Assembly (NCBI GenBank): GCA_903930535.1 | Contig: CAIYYX010000103.1 | Span: 1 to 45,630, forward strand | Direction: 5' to 3' | DNA: 45,630 nucleotides | From: an uncultured Sterolibacterium sp. | Lineage (GTDB): Bacteria; Pseudomonadota; Gammaproteobacteria; Burkholderiales; Rhodocyclaceae | In this document: piece by piece, positions 14,382 through 23,145 of the stretch | How positions within the stretch are numbered: the first letter of the stretch is position 1 | Layout: each line of letters begins with the position of its first letter | Notes under the pieces: generated by a model | Database searches by the model: none | What the model saw: the letters and a program-made list of their open reading frames with translations, nothing else | What the model was told of the DNA's origin: nothing | Translations under genes and position numbers: made by a program

Positions 14382-14977
14382 ATTCGACTCTCCCACCAAC
14401 CGAGGTTCTTCCGGCCTATAAGGGCATTCCGATCGCCTCTATCAGCCTGATCGACTCGGAGGCGCTTGCCCGCGAGGCTTTTGCCGTGCTGATGGCCAGC
14501 GACGTCATCGGTTTCGATACGGAATCGAAGCCGACCTTCCAGAAAGGCGAGGAGTCGACGGGTCCGCATCTGGTGCAACTCGCCAATGAGAATCGCGTCT
14601 ATCTTTTCAAGATTCCCTGCCTGCACGGCATGAATGAGTTGAAGGAAATCCTGGAGTCGCCCAATGTGATGAAGGTTGGCATGGGGCTTGGCCATGACCG
14701 CAGCGTCCTGAAATCGAAGCTGGACATCACTCTGCGCAATGTCCTCGACCTTGGCGAGGTGTTGCGCGGGCCATGGCATCGCGGCACCGTCGGCGCGAAA
14801 GTGGCCGTGGCGCACTTCTTCGGTCAGCAGTTGCAGAAGTCCAAGAGGACCGGCACCAGCAACTGGGCAAACCTTCGCTTGACTGAGAGCCAGTTGCTCT
14901 ACGCGGCGAACGATGCCCACGTGGCCCTGCGGATTTATCGGGCATGGCGAGAAAGTTTGATGCAGGCTACCGGCTAG
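14378..14977 (+). CDS. DEDDy 3'-5' exonuclease, RNase D-like
   Basis: The 199-residue protein has the three Exo motifs of the DEDDy family. Exo I is FDTES (residues 48-52) with catalytic D and E, Exo II has the D of GLGHDRSVLK, and Exo III is YAANDAHVALRIY with the Y-x-x-x-D pair. It lacks the HRDC domains of true RNase D, so it is a short stand-alone exonuclease domain like many bacterial WRN-type proteins. The GTG start overlaps the esterase stop. Whether it acts on RNA or DNA cannot be told from the sequence. Confidence 0.85.
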   Translation: MNSTLPPTEVLPAYKGIPIASISLIDSEALAREAFAVLMASDVIGFDTESKPTFQKGEESTGPHLVQLANENRVYLFKIPCLHGMNELKEILESPNVMKVGMGLGHDRSVLKSKLDITLRNVLDLGEVLRGPWHRGTVGAKVAVAHFFGQQLQKSKRTGTSNWANLRLTESQLLYAANDAHVALRIYRAWRESLMQATG

Positions 14978-15031
14978 TCGTCACGCGACCGTTGCAGCCC
15001 GACCTGCGCGGTTGTGCCTTTGAAGGCGGCG

Positions 15032-15703
15032 CTAAAACGTACACCCCTTGGCGCGAAGCGCTTCATCGACCCAGCGTCGGTCAGCCTTGCCTTTGGCGAT
15101 GTTGGCCAGGATCGCGGCCTCTTCCTTGGCCTTGGCCTTGGCGAGTTTGATCACGGTCGGCGCATCGGCGAGCGAAATTGCAACCAGGCCGTCTGAATCG
15201 CCGACCACGATGTCGCCGGGTGACACCACCATGCCGCCGATCGACACCGGCACGTTGATCTCGCCGGGTCCGTTCTTGTAGGGTCCGCGGTGCGTCACGC
15301 CGCGCGCATAGACCGGAAAACGGTTTTGTCCGAGTTCGGACGAGTCGCGTATCGCGCCGTCGATCACCATGCCGGCCACGCCGCGCTTGGCCGCGAGGCT
15401 GCTCATGATGTCGCCGATGATGGCGATCGTGATCTCGCCGCCGGCGTCCACCACGATGATGTCGCCGGGGAGCGCGATGTCTATCGCCTTGTGCACCATG
15501 AGATTGTCGCCCGGCGGCACGCGCACAGTGAGCGCCTGACCGAGCATCTGCCCGCCCTTGTGCATGGCGCGCAGACCCTGCGCGGCCGGCATGCGGTTCA
15601 TGCTGTCCGAGAGATGGGCGACGACCACGCCGCGGAACGCCTTGAGCAGGGAGGCGGGCACGCGGCTGGCTGCCGGGAGGATGCGAAAGCCGATATTGGT
15701 CAT
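15032..15703 (-). CDS. RraA-like / HMG-type aldolase family protein
   Basis: The 223-residue product belongs to the RraA/4-hydroxy-4-methyl-2-oxoglutarate (HMG/CHA) aldolase family. The conserved core GVAGMVIDGAIRDSSEL gives the G-x-x-x-D-G-x-x-R-D metal and substrate site. The protein also shows GDIIVVDAGGE and GDIVVGDSDGLVAI. Family members cleave pyruvate-containing acids in aromatic catabolism or, in RraA, bind RNase E. The start ATG 15703 follows the TctC stop by 4 bases, with AAGGAG in front. Operon linkage to a TctC-type binding protein favours the catabolic aldolase role over RNase inhibition. Confidence 0.85.
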   Translation of the reverse strand: MTNIGFRILPAASRVPASLLKAFRGVVVAHLSDSMNRMPAAQGLRAMHKGGQMLGQALTVRVPPGDNLMVHKAIDIALPGDIIVVDAGGEITIAIIGDIMSSLAAKRGVAGMVIDGAIRDSSELGQNRFPVYARGVTHRGPYKNGPGEINVPVSIGGMVVSPGDIVVGDSDGLVAISLADAPTVIKLAKAKAKEEAAILANIAKGKADRRWVDEALRAKGCTF

Positions 15704-15707
15704 TTCA

Positions 15708-16703
15708 TTACTCCTTGGGGGCGCCGGACAGCTCCACGATTTTTTCGTAGCGCTTGATTTCCGTGAGCGAGAAGCGCGCATACGACTCGGAATTGCCGCC
15801 GTCAATTTCCGCACCGATGTTCTGCAGCCGCGTGCGTATGTCGGGGTTTTGCAGCAGGATGTTGACCTCCCGGTTCAAGCGGGCCACGACTTCCGGTGGC
15901 GCATTGGCGGGCAGCATCAAGCCATACCAGGCGGATGCGATCATCGGCACGCCCGCCTCGGCAAAGGTCGGCACATCGGGCAGCGCAGGCAGCCGCGTCC
16001 TGGAGGCGACGGCGAGTGCGCGCAACATGCCGCCCTTGATGCTGGCCAGCGATCCCGTGTCCACCATCATGTCTATGTGGCCGGCCATCAGGTCGGCCGC
16101 CGCCGGGCCGCTGCCCTTATACGGGATGTGCTGGATGTCGATGGCTGCGGAGGTCTTGAACTGGGCGCCGGCCAGGTGCTGCGAGGAACCGATGCCGGCC
16201 GAGCCGTAGGTGAACTTTCCCGGGTTCTGTTTCGTTGCCTTGAGAATATCCCCGATGCTTCGCCACGGTGACTTGGCGGGGACGACCATCACGTTGGGAA
16301 TCGTGACGAGCAACACCACGGGGGTGAAGTCCTTCGCCGGATCAAACCCCTGTTTGGCAAACAGGTACGGTCCGGCGGCGTTGGTCGAACTGGTTGCGAG
16401 AATCATCGCATAGCCATCCGCCTTTTCCCTGACGAAGGCCTGGGTGCCGATATTGCCGCCGGCGCCTCCCTTGTTTTCGACCACCACGGGCACGCCCAAC
16501 GCCGCTGCCAGAGGTTGCGCGAGAATGCGCGCCACCTGGTCTGTGGCGCCGCCGACGGGCCATGGCACCATCAGGCGTATGGGCTTGTCCGGGTAGGTCT
16601 GGGCAGTGGCAATCCCTGCCATGGATGCCGCCATGGCGCCCGCGAAGAGTACCGCGATGCAGTGTCGGCGCTGGCTAAACAGTTGCAGTTGCGAAAGCCT
16701 CAT
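15708..16703 (-). CDS. Bug/TctC-family periplasmic solute-binding protein
   Basis: A 331-residue periplasmic binding protein of the tripartite tricarboxylate transporter (TTT) family. The N-terminus is a signal peptide ending near GIATAQ. The mature protein begins TYPDKPIRLMVPWPVGGATD, the classic Bug opening, followed by VVVENKGGAGGNIGTQAF and YGSAGIGSSQHLAG. Such proteins bind carboxylates; betaproteobacteria carry large sets of them, many without linked TctAB membrane genes, as here. AGGAGA precedes the ATG. It forms an operon with the downstream RraA-like gene, which suggests uptake or sensing of an aromatic-derived carboxylic acid. Confidence 0.92.
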   Translation of the reverse strand: MRLSQLQLFSQRRHCIAVLFAGAMAASMAGIATAQTYPDKPIRLMVPWPVGGATDQVARILAQPLAAALGVPVVVENKGGAGGNIGTQAFVREKADGYAMILATSSTNAAGPYLFAKQGFDPAKDFTPVVLLVTIPNVMVVPAKSPWRSIGDILKATKQNPGKFTYGSAGIGSSQHLAGAQFKTSAAIDIQHIPYKGSGPAAADLMAGHIDMMVDTGSLASIKGGMLRALAVASRTRLPALPDVPTFAEAGVPMIASAWYGLMLPANAPPEVVARLNREVNILLQNPDIRTRLQNIGAEIDGGNSESYARFSLTEIKRYEKIVELSGAPKE

Positions 16704-17079
16704 TTTGTCTCCTGTGAGCGGGGTTGTGCGAATTCATGGGAAAGTTCAAATCCTGGTGTGGCGATCATATTCCCGAAATGGGATAGGGAAACGCTGATTA
16801 AGTACAACTTCGTCATTGCGAGCAAAGCGAAGCAATCTAAGATCGCCACGCCCCTTTGGGGCTCGCGATGACGGACTTGATCAGCTTTTCCATAGATCAA
16901 GCGACTGTCTGGCATGGCTATTGCTGAGAGTTGAGCAAGCGCCTGCCAATCGACGGTGCGCCTGCGATTATTGCTTGATTCATCCGGCAATAGCCGTGTT
17001 CTGCATTTACGGCGGCAGGAATTGCCGCTCAAGGAGACTCGACCATCAAGGGAATCATTCAAGGGGGTGAAATTTGGAA
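16704..17079. other. Gene-free interval with a MITE-like repeat
   Basis: These 376 bases separate the divergent TctC gene and the small-protein genes. They hold the 63-base inverted-repeat element at 16811-16873 and presumably both promoters. I see no other gene. Promoter hexamers could not be assigned with confidence. Confidence 0.5.
16811..16873 (+). repeat. 63-bp MITE-like element with terminal inverted repeats, copy 1
   Basis: Terminal inverted repeats CGTCATTGCGAGC and GCTCGCGATGACG (one mismatch in 13) enclose AGCGAAGCAATCT and a hairpin GCCCC-TTT-GGGGC. The pattern matches the widespread intergenic CGTCATTGCGAG-type repeat of bacteria. A truncated inverted copy lies at 18649-18699. 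Confidence 0.75.
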
Positions 17080-17178
17080 ATGCTGAAAACCATGGGAAAC
17101 TGGTTTGATGAGCACCGTGATATCTGCGTGTTTATCGTCTGTACAGTGGGCAGTTCAATCGTCCTGGCGGTGAATTAA
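17080..17178 (+). CDS. Small single-helix membrane protein
   Basis: A 32-residue frame starts at ATG 17080, or at TTG 17074, which has better spacing from AAGGGGG at 17060-17066. It encodes MLKTMGNWFDEHRDI followed by a single hydrophobic helix, CVFIVCTVGSSIVLAVN. The stop lies 17 bases before the next start. Too short for family assignment. Ribosome-binding site, helix and spacing are the only support. Confidence 0.4.
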   Translation: MLKTMGNWFDEHRDICVFIVCTVGSSIVLAVN

Positions 17179-17195
17179 TCGTCTGGCGGGCGGCA

Positions 17196-17471
17196 ATGAT
17201 TAGCCGCTGGGTGGTGAAAGCCGTCGGTTGGCTGTTCAGACAACCGGCACCCGGTGTCTCCGGTATTCAATATACGGGGGTGACCCCGGCTGCCTGCGAG
17301 TTGTTGCGGGCCGTTGATGCCGGGGGGGTTCCCGGGTTTGTGACCAACAACCTGAAACAGATCGCCAGGGACAACGGGGTCGAAGTCCAAATACATTGGA
17401 CCCCGAATGAAATTGTCGCAGCCATCAGAGGGAAGGCGAGCGACCCCGCCCGCCCGCTGCCACCGGAATGA
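17196..17471 (+). CDS. Conserved-looking hypothetical protein, 91 aa
   Basis: A 91-residue protein with an amphipathic N-terminus (MISRWVVKAVGWLFRQP) and a compact domain containing GVPGFVTNNLKQIARDNGVE, then TPNEIVAAIRG. The second part looks like a small helical bundle with a conserved P-x-F-V-T-N-N-L segment. I do not recognise a named family. It follows the 32-residue membrane peptide by 17 bases and is convergent with the GIY-YIG-like gene, whose stop lies 17 bases away. Confidence 0.55.
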   Translation: MISRWVVKAVGWLFRQPAPGVSGIQYTGVTPAACELLRAVDAGGVPGFVTNNLKQIARDNGVEVQIHWTPNEIVAAIRGKASDPARPLPPE

Positions 17472-17488
17472 TGGCTGCGGGGGCCATG

Positions 17489-17815
17489 CTATGCCTGCCA
17501 TACGCCAAAACCGGCTTCACGCAGATCAATCGCCACCTCGACCTCCCTGTCGCGGGCGGCGTCATAGCTCATCGGGTTGAAGGCCTCGTAGAGATCGGGT
17601 AGCAGCCGCAGGCCATATTCTCGCGCGTAGCGATTGGCCTGGATGCCGGCCTTGTGTTTGTCGAAGCGCACATCGGGGTCAAGCCCGGTCATGCCGACAT
17701 AGACGCAGGGCTTGCCGGCACGGTAACCGGGATTGGCTTTCATGAAGCGTTTTTCGTGGAGGACGTCTGTCGACAGTTCGATGACATAGACGTGATAGTG
17801 GTTGCGGCGCCCCAT
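17489..17815 (-). CDS. GIY-YIG-like small protein, intact member of a locally repeated gene
   Basis: The 108-residue protein begins MGRRNHYHVYVIELST and contains KPCVYVGMTGLDPDVRFDKH followed by ANRYAREYGLRLLPDLYE. The VYV and YVGMTG strands plus the following R and H-K resemble the GIY-YIG nuclease core. The two strands are further apart than usual, with about 25 residues in between, and I cannot place the catalytic glutamate with certainty. A nuclease role is therefore tentative. Its last 13-25 codons recur at 6053-6120 and 7342-7417, flanking the Fic gene. Confidence 0.65.
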   Translation of the reverse strand: MGRRNHYHVYVIELSTDVLHEKRFMKANPGYRAGKPCVYVGMTGLDPDVRFDKHKAGIQANRYAREYGLRLLPDLYEAFNPMSYDAARDREVEVAIDLREAGFGVWQA

Positions 17816-18006
17816 ACCTGTCAGCCGACGACGGTCACCGTTTTCCTGCGCAGCCGTGGTTCGACGCAGTCAGTAGAAACCACACAGTCAAGATGTGAAT
17901 ATGGCGCTGGATTTTCCTGTGCGGTAAGAGGCATAATTGTCATTGAGTGTCGGCGCATTCTGGCCGGAGACGCCCACACAGACCCCATTTCTTCCGAGGA
18001 ACGACA

Positions 18007-18630
18007 GTGGCAACTATCATCATCCGCCGTGACGGCAAGCGCAACGAGGAAGTCGTGTTGGAGAAGGGTTTTACCTTGGTCGGCAAGAGCCCCAGCGCCG
18101 ATATCAGGATCGAGGATCTCGATGACAGTGAAGAGCACGCTTCGATCGCGCAGGTCGGGGAAAGTTACGTCCTCAATGATCTGACTGCCTCCGCCGCCAT
18201 TCAGGTCAACGGACAAACCGTCAAGAAGCGCATCCTGAAAGACCGTGACCTGATCACCATCGGCGAATACAGGATGACTTTTCAGGACAAGCGGGAAAGT
18301 GATCAGCCCGGCGGGATTGAGATGGAAGTCGCGCAAAGTCTGCAGCAGTCGGAGTTGGCAAAGCGGCCGATAAAGTTTAACGATTCTTTTCGGGCGGGGC
18401 CAGGCGGCAAATCGAACATCGCGATTTTCGTTGTTCTAGGCGTTGTTCTAGGCGGGGTTTTCTATGCCAGCTACCAGTCGTACGCCGAAAGGAAGGAAAC
18501 TGACGCAAGGGCCGCTCAAGCCAAGGCCGCGGCAGCCGCAGCCGCAGCGCCAAGCGAGGCTGCGAAAAAGCGAGATGCGGAACGGATTCAGGAGAGTGCC
18601 CGGGTGCTTGAATCGTCGATCAAACGCTAG
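18007..18630 (+). CDS. FHA-domain protein with one membrane helix and an Ala-rich tail
   Basis: The 207-residue protein starts at GTG 18007 with GAGGA 7 bases upstream. Residues 1-95 form a forkhead-associated domain, the phosphothreonine-binding fold (LVGKSPSADIRIEDLDDSEE, the HASI strand, then NDLTASAAIQVNGQ and DLITIGEYRMTF). The usual GR-x-x-x-S is GKSPSA, a mild deviation. A linker and one transmembrane helix follow (about 138-158, IAIFVVLGVVLGGVFYASY). The periplasmic or cytoplasmic end is an alanine- and charge-rich helix. No kinase gene is adjacent. It probably recruits phosphorylated partners to the inner membrane. Confidence 0.82.
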   Translation: MATIIIRRDGKRNEEVVLEKGFTLVGKSPSADIRIEDLDDSEEHASIAQVGESYVLNDLTASAAIQVNGQTVKKRILKDRDLITIGEYRMTFQDKRESDQPGGIEMEVAQSLQQSELAKRPIKFNDSFRAGPGGKSNIAIFVVLGVVLGGVFYASYQSYAERKETDARAAQAKAAAAAAAAPSEAAKKRDAERIQESARVLESSIKR

Positions 18631-18648
18631 GGAATGTCGGAACAAGTC

Positions 18649-18699
18649 CGTCATCGCGAGCCCCAAAGGGGCGTGGCGATCTTAGATTGCCGCAACGAC
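18649..18699 (-). repeat. MITE-like element, truncated copy 2
   Basis: The left 42 bases are identical, in inverted orientation, to the element at 16811-16873, including the hairpin GCCCC-AAA-GGGGC. An internal deletion of about 11 bases follows, then a degenerate end (CGCAACGAC). The two copies face each other across the 17.1-18.6 kb gene block. Confidence 0.7.
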
Positions 18700-18744
18700 A
18701 AAGGCGATGCCATCGCTATGACAGAAGCGAGGCCGGCTTGGGCC

Positions 18745-18933
18745 TCAGTTCAGCACCAATACAAGAACAGAGATGACGACGATGACGGCGGTTCCCAGGA
18801 TGAAGCGGCCGTCGCCGTTCGAGGATTGTTCGAAGCTGATTCCGGTGCCGGGTGCGCCGATCGAAGTGCGCAAGTTGGAAGCGATCTCCCCGCTCTGAAA
18901 TAGCCTGCCTGTCCGACGAATACGAAGACCCAT
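18745..18933 (-). CDS. Small C-tail-anchored membrane protein
   Basis: A 62-residue frame starts at ATG 18933 with GGGAGG 8 bases upstream. The polar N-terminal part (RTGRLFQSGEIASNLRTSIG, then ISFEQSSNGDG) is followed by a C-terminal hydrophobic helix, ILGTAVIVVISVLVLVLN, with the stop right after it. No family is recognised. The ribosome-binding site and the clean helix argue for a real gene. Confidence 0.5.
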   Translation of the reverse strand: MGLRIRRTGRLFQSGEIASNLRTSIGAPGTGISFEQSSNGDGRFILGTAVIVVISVLVLVLN

Positions 18934-19048
18934 GGCGCTACCCTCCCTTTCTGACGATCAAATCGACTACTGAGGGTAACGGCACAAAGCACTTAAACTT
19001 TAGCTTCTATTGCACTGTAGTTAAAAGAGAAATAATACCAACTTCTTG

Positions 19049-20395
19049 TCAGCGCCCAGCAGACAAAAGGTTCCTGAGCCAGGCCGCCGTCGAGAAAAGG
19101 GCCGCATCGGCGTTCAGATATCCCATTGCTTGAAGGCCGAGCGGCAAACCGTCCGCCGACAATACCGGCAGGGTCAGCGCCGGCACGCCCAGGAGGGAGG
19201 CGGGCACGTTGAAGACGGGATTGCCGGTGGAGGCCAGGCCGACGGGCGCCGGTCCGGGTGCCGAGAGCGTGATCGTCGCAGCGCAATCCGCGACAAGCCT
19301 GGCGTATTCGCTACGAATATGTTCGCGCTCGGCCAGCAGGGATCGGTAATCGTCGAGCGTCATGGCCTCGGATTCGGCAAGCCGCGCCAGCATGAACTCG
19401 CTCACCTTCGAAGGGTCCTTCGAGCGGTAGGTGTTCAGCGGCCAGATGGATTCCCAGCCGTTGATCTGCCGGGAGACGATCAGCACGCGTTCAAGCGCCT
19501 TCTCCGCCGCAGCTGTGCCGACATGGTTCCGGCGATCGACGACCTCGACGCCCGCGGCGCGGATCCTCGCGACGGCAGTCTCGAACGCGGCTCTGGCGGC
19601 CGGCTCTGCCACGGCCCAGCCAGAAGTCTCCAGCAACGCCAGACGCTGCGGAAGTCGCGGCGCGGGCGGCGCCTCGGGACCATACAAACCTGGATAACCG
19701 GGGTCGCCGCCGGCCCGGTTGGCAATCTCCCGGGAGACTATCCATGCATCTTCCATTGTCGCCGCCAGCGGCCCGTGCGCGCTCTGGCTCAAGCCATCGT
19801 GGCTGCCGCCGCGATTGATTGCGCCGATACTCGGCTTGAAGCCGACCACGCCGCAGAAACTGGCCGGACGCAGGATGGAGCCGATCACCTGGGTACCGAT
19901 TGCCGCCGGCACCATGCCTGCCGCGACGGCGGCCGCCGAGCCACTGCTCGATCCTCCCGGGGTGCGCTGTGGATCCCAGGGGTTGCGCGTTCCGCGCGGC
20001 ACGGTGGCGGCAAATTCGGTGCACACCGTCTTGCCGAGTATCACTGCGCCTGCCTGGCGCAGCGCCGCCACGCTGGCGGCGTCGCGCCCCGAGTGCCAGC
20101 CCTCGAACACCGGCGAGCCGCACTGGGTGGGCATGTCTATCGTTTCGATGATGTCCTTGATGCCGATCGGCATGCCGTCGATGCGGGAAAGAGGATTGCC
20201 TTGACGCCAGCGCTCGCTGGAATGATCCGCCGCGGCTTTCGCGGCGTCGATGTCGAGATGGACGAAGGCGCCCACCACGGGTTCGAATTCCGCGACCGCA
20301 GCCAGGCATCGTTCCAGGAACGCCCGCGGCGTGTCCTTGCCGGACTTGAAATCGCCCAAGGCGGAGAAATATGATCGTACGGTCGGCTTTGCCAA
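19049..20395 (-). CDS. Amidase-signature hydrolase
   Basis: The roughly 448-residue protein belongs to the amidase signature family, which hydrolyses C-N bonds with a Ser-cisSer-Lys triad. The lysine is in GMPIGIKDIIET, the signature serines in TPGGSSSGSAAAVAAGMVPA, and the nucleophile region in TQVIGSILRPASFCGVVGFK. There G-S-I-L-R-P replaces the more usual G-S-I-R-x-P, so the nucleophile serine is kept. Start: TTG 20395 has AGGAGA 6 bases upstream. An in-frame ATG at 20416 has no such site, though it could be the annotated start. No GatCB partners are present, so this is a catabolic amidase, not GatA. Confidence 0.88.
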   Translation of the reverse strand: MAKPTVRSYFSALGDFKSGKDTPRAFLERCLAAVAEFEPVVGAFVHLDIDAAKAAADHSSERWRQGNPLSRIDGMPIGIKDIIETIDMPTQCGSPVFEGWHSGRDAASVAALRQAGAVILGKTVCTEFAATVPRGTRNPWDPQRTPGGSSSGSAAAVAAGMVPAAIGTQVIGSILRPASFCGVVGFKPSIGAINRGGSHDGLSQSAHGPLAATMEDAWIVSREIANRAGGDPGYPGLYGPEAPPAPRLPQRLALLETSGWAVAEPAARAAFETAVARIRAAGVEVVDRRNHVGTAAAEKALERVLIVSRQINGWESIWPLNTYRSKDPSKVSEFMLARLAESEAMTLDDYRSLLAEREHIRSEYARLVADCAATITLSAPGPAPVGLASTGNPVFNVPASLLGVPALTLPVLSADGLPLGLQAMGYLNADAALFSTAAWLRNLLSAGR

Positions 20396-20518
20396 AATCT
20401 GTCTCCTGAGATTCACAGCAGCGGTGCGGTTAGTTTCCGTGATGCTCTCACAGATTGACTAGCGAATGTGCCTATTGTGGCCGTGAGGTGCTAGTGGTCA
20501 GTCATGCTGCCGTTGATG

Positions 20519-20609
20519 TGTAGGTCGGGCTTCAGCCCGACAACACGTATTCTTGGAAGAGCACACCAAAACGATCTCCTTCGGATGTCGGGCTGAAGCC
20601 CGACCTACA
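20519..20609. repeat. Paired REP-like element
   Basis: Two 24-base arms (20519-20542 and 20586-20609) are exact inverted copies, and each is itself a hairpin (GTCGGGCT-TC-AGCCCGAC). They are spaced by 43 bases. This matches the common GTAGGTCGGGCTTCAGCCCG family of bacterial REP/BIME repeats, which are usually mobilised by RAYT transposases. No such transposase gene is present in the window. Confidence 0.8.
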
Positions 20610-20660
20610 AGAGGCCGCTACGGTTGCCCCCATCAATTCTTCGATGACTACTTGCCAGTA

Positions 20661-20707
20661 CCCGTAGTTGCTGAAGGCAACCCAGGGTACTTGTGCCCGT
20701 GAGGTGC
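20661..20707 (-). repeat. 47-bp dispersed hairpin repeat, copy 2
   Basis: An inverted copy of 9139-9185 with one mismatch (GTTGCTGAAGGCAAC in place of the perfect hairpin). It ends 32 bases before the DUF3237 start, so it lies in that gene's leader or promoter. Confidence 0.7.
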
Positions 20708-20739
20708 TAGCCTATAGGCTTTCGCTGCGGGGAGATGAT

Positions 20740-21195
20740 ATGAGCGACGCTTTGGCAAGCAGATTGCTGTCGGTCTTCGAGGTTGATGTGGGCAAGATCG
20801 AATCCCTGGGGGAGATGGCCTTCGGCGAGCGGCGGGTCGTGATGATCAACGGCGGTCGCGCTTCCGGAGACCTGTCTGGCGTCATCCGCCCGAACGGCGC
20901 CGACTGGCAATGGCAGCGCCACGATGGCATCACGGAACTTCGCGCCCATTATGTCTTGGAGACGGCGGCGGGTGATGCCATCGAAATCCACAGCGATGGT
21001 TATCGCCACGGTCCTGCGCAAGTAATGGCGAGGTTGGCGGCTGGCGAGGCGGTCGACCCCAGTGAATACTATTTCCGCACAGCCATGACTTTTCACACCG
21101 CGAGTCAGCGCTGGCAGCGGCTTAATGGTCTTATCGCAATCGGCATCGGCGAGCGAAAAATGAACCGGGTGCTGATCCGGGTCTTCGAGGTTTGA
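20740..21195 (+). CDS. DUF3237-family protein
   Basis: The 151-residue protein fits DUF3237, small beta-barrel proteins of unknown function often found near aromatic or steroid degradation genes. Family features include the opening LSVFEVDVGKIESLGEM, RRVVMINGGRASGDLSGVI, DGITELRAHYVLETAAGDAI and the segment YYFRTAMTFHTASQRWQRLN near the C-terminus. The start ATG 20740 follows GGGGAGATGAT. An in-frame start at 20668 falls in the 47-base repeat and is unlikely. Confidence 0.82.
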   Translation: MSDALASRLLSVFEVDVGKIESLGEMAFGERRVVMINGGRASGDLSGVIRPNGADWQWQRHDGITELRAHYVLETAAGDAIEIHSDGYRHGPAQVMARLAAGEAVDPSEYYFRTAMTFHTASQRWQRLNGLIAIGIGERKMNRVLIRVFEV

Positions 21196-21227
21196 TGCGC
21201 CCGGTTAGCCGTGCCGCGTGCCCATGC

Positions 21228-21950
<723 letters not shown>

Positions 21951-21951
21951 G

Positions 21952-23145
21952 TCAGCCGCCGATGGCTGTCGCCGGATCGACGCGCAGGGCAGCGCGGATG
22001 GCGACGATGCTGGCGATGGCGCAGATCAACATCACCGCGAAGAAACCGCGCACGGTGTCGCCGGTTTCCAGCAGCACGAATTTCGGGAAGTAGGGCGCCC
22101 ACAAGGTCGCAGCACTCTTGCCGACGACGAAGCCGACCAGACCCAGGCCCAAGGCCTCCTGCAGAATCATGGAGGCAATGCTGCGGTCTCTCGTGCCGAT
22201 GAGTTTCAACACGGCGATCTCGCGGATCTTGCCCAAGGTCATCGTGTAGATTATGAAAGAGACGATGGCGGCGCTGACGATGGCGAGTATCACCAGGAAC
22301 ATGGCGATTTGTCTTGCCGAGGTGGCGATCAGCTTCGCCACCAGGATCTCTTCCATCTGGACCAGGGTATAGGCTTGGACATGCTTCCAGCGTCTTATCC
22401 CCTGTGCCACCTGTTCGCTCTCCCAGTCCTTGGCCACGCGCACCAATACCGCATTGACGCTGTGATTCGTGGATTGACTGCTGATGATGGCGTCGAGAAG
22501 GCCAGGGATGCCCGGGCGGTTGAGAGCCGGATTGGCTGTGGTGCGGGCTCTGTCATTGACAATGGCGTCGTTGTCCTTGAGAAACTGCGCCTCCTGGGCA
22601 TCCTTGAGCGGGATGAAAAGCATCGGGTCGCCGCTGGAGGACACCATGCGCTGGGTGAGGCCGACCACTTGATAATCGTGGCGGCGAATTTTCACCCGGT
22701 CATTGAGGCTGAAGCCTGCCTTGATGTCGGCCACGGCTTCATAATGCGCGCGGGTGACGGGGCGACCCGCCACCAGATGAGCCGGTTCGCCCGGATGACC
22801 TGGCTCGAAGCCGACCACCATCACCCGCACATCCTGGCCCTGGCGCTGCGCCTGCATGGTGAGATAGGTGACGTTTCCTGTCTCGGCTACGCCGGGCATC
22901 CCCTGCAGGCTGCGGTAGAGATCGTCGTGCAGGCTGGACGGCTCGGCGTAGGGACCCAGGGTGTCCTTCTGGACCACCCAAAGATCGGCGCCGCTGTTTT
23001 TCAGGAGAGCGCGTGCATCGTCCACCATGCCGCGATAAATGCCTGCCATCGAGAGCGTGACGCCGATCAGCAGGCCCAGGCCGACGCCGGTGAACAGATA
23101 CTTGCCCCAGGAGTGGAGGATGTCCCGTCCCGCGAGACTGATCAT
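21952..23145 (-). CDS. FtsX/MacB-like ABC transporter permease
   Basis: The 397-residue protein has the FtsX-superfamily layout: an N-terminal transmembrane helix (about 13-37, LFTGVGLGLLIGVTLSMAGI), a large periplasmic domain (about 40-270) and three C-terminal helices (about 275-305, 327-350, 358-380). The last of these follow the KIREIAVLKLIGTRDRSIAS coupling segment. DevC-type permeases look like this. Its start overlaps the adaptor's stop by 4 bases. With the ATPase and the HlyD-type adaptor it should form an envelope-spanning exporter that would need an outer-membrane channel encoded elsewhere. Confidence 0.87.
   Translation of the reverse strand: MISLAGRDILHSWGKYLFTGVGLGLLIGVTLSMAGIYRGMVDDARALLKNSGADLWVVQKDTLGPYAEPSSLHDDLYRSLQGMPGVAETGNVTYLTMQAQRQGQDVRVMVVGFEPGHPGEPAHLVAGRPVTRAHYEAVADIKAGFSLNDRVKIRRHDYQVVGLTQRMVSSSGDPMLFIPLKDAQEAQFLKDNDAIVNDRARTTANPALNRPGIPGLLDAIISSQSTNHSVNAVLVRVAKDWESEQVAQGIRRWKHVQAYTLVQMEEILVAKLIATSARQIAMFLVILAIVSAAIVSFIIYTMTLGKIREIAVLKLIGTRDRSIASMILQEALGLGLVGFVVGKSAATLWAPYFPKFVLLETGDTVRGFFAVMLICAIASIVAIRAALRVDPATAIGG

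Larger units (their letters stand above)
20396..20739. other. Repeat-filled gene-free interval
   Basis: These 344 bases between the amidase and the DUF3237 gene hold no gene that I can see. They contain a REP pair (20519-20609), a 47-base hairpin repeat (20661-20707) and a 14-base direct repeat CCGTGAGGTGCTAG at 20481-20494 and 20697-20710. Confidence 0.6.

Noticed and set aside
19046-20374. 442-codon open frame on the plus strand
   Set aside because: Antisense shadow of the amidase, with no recognisable domain.
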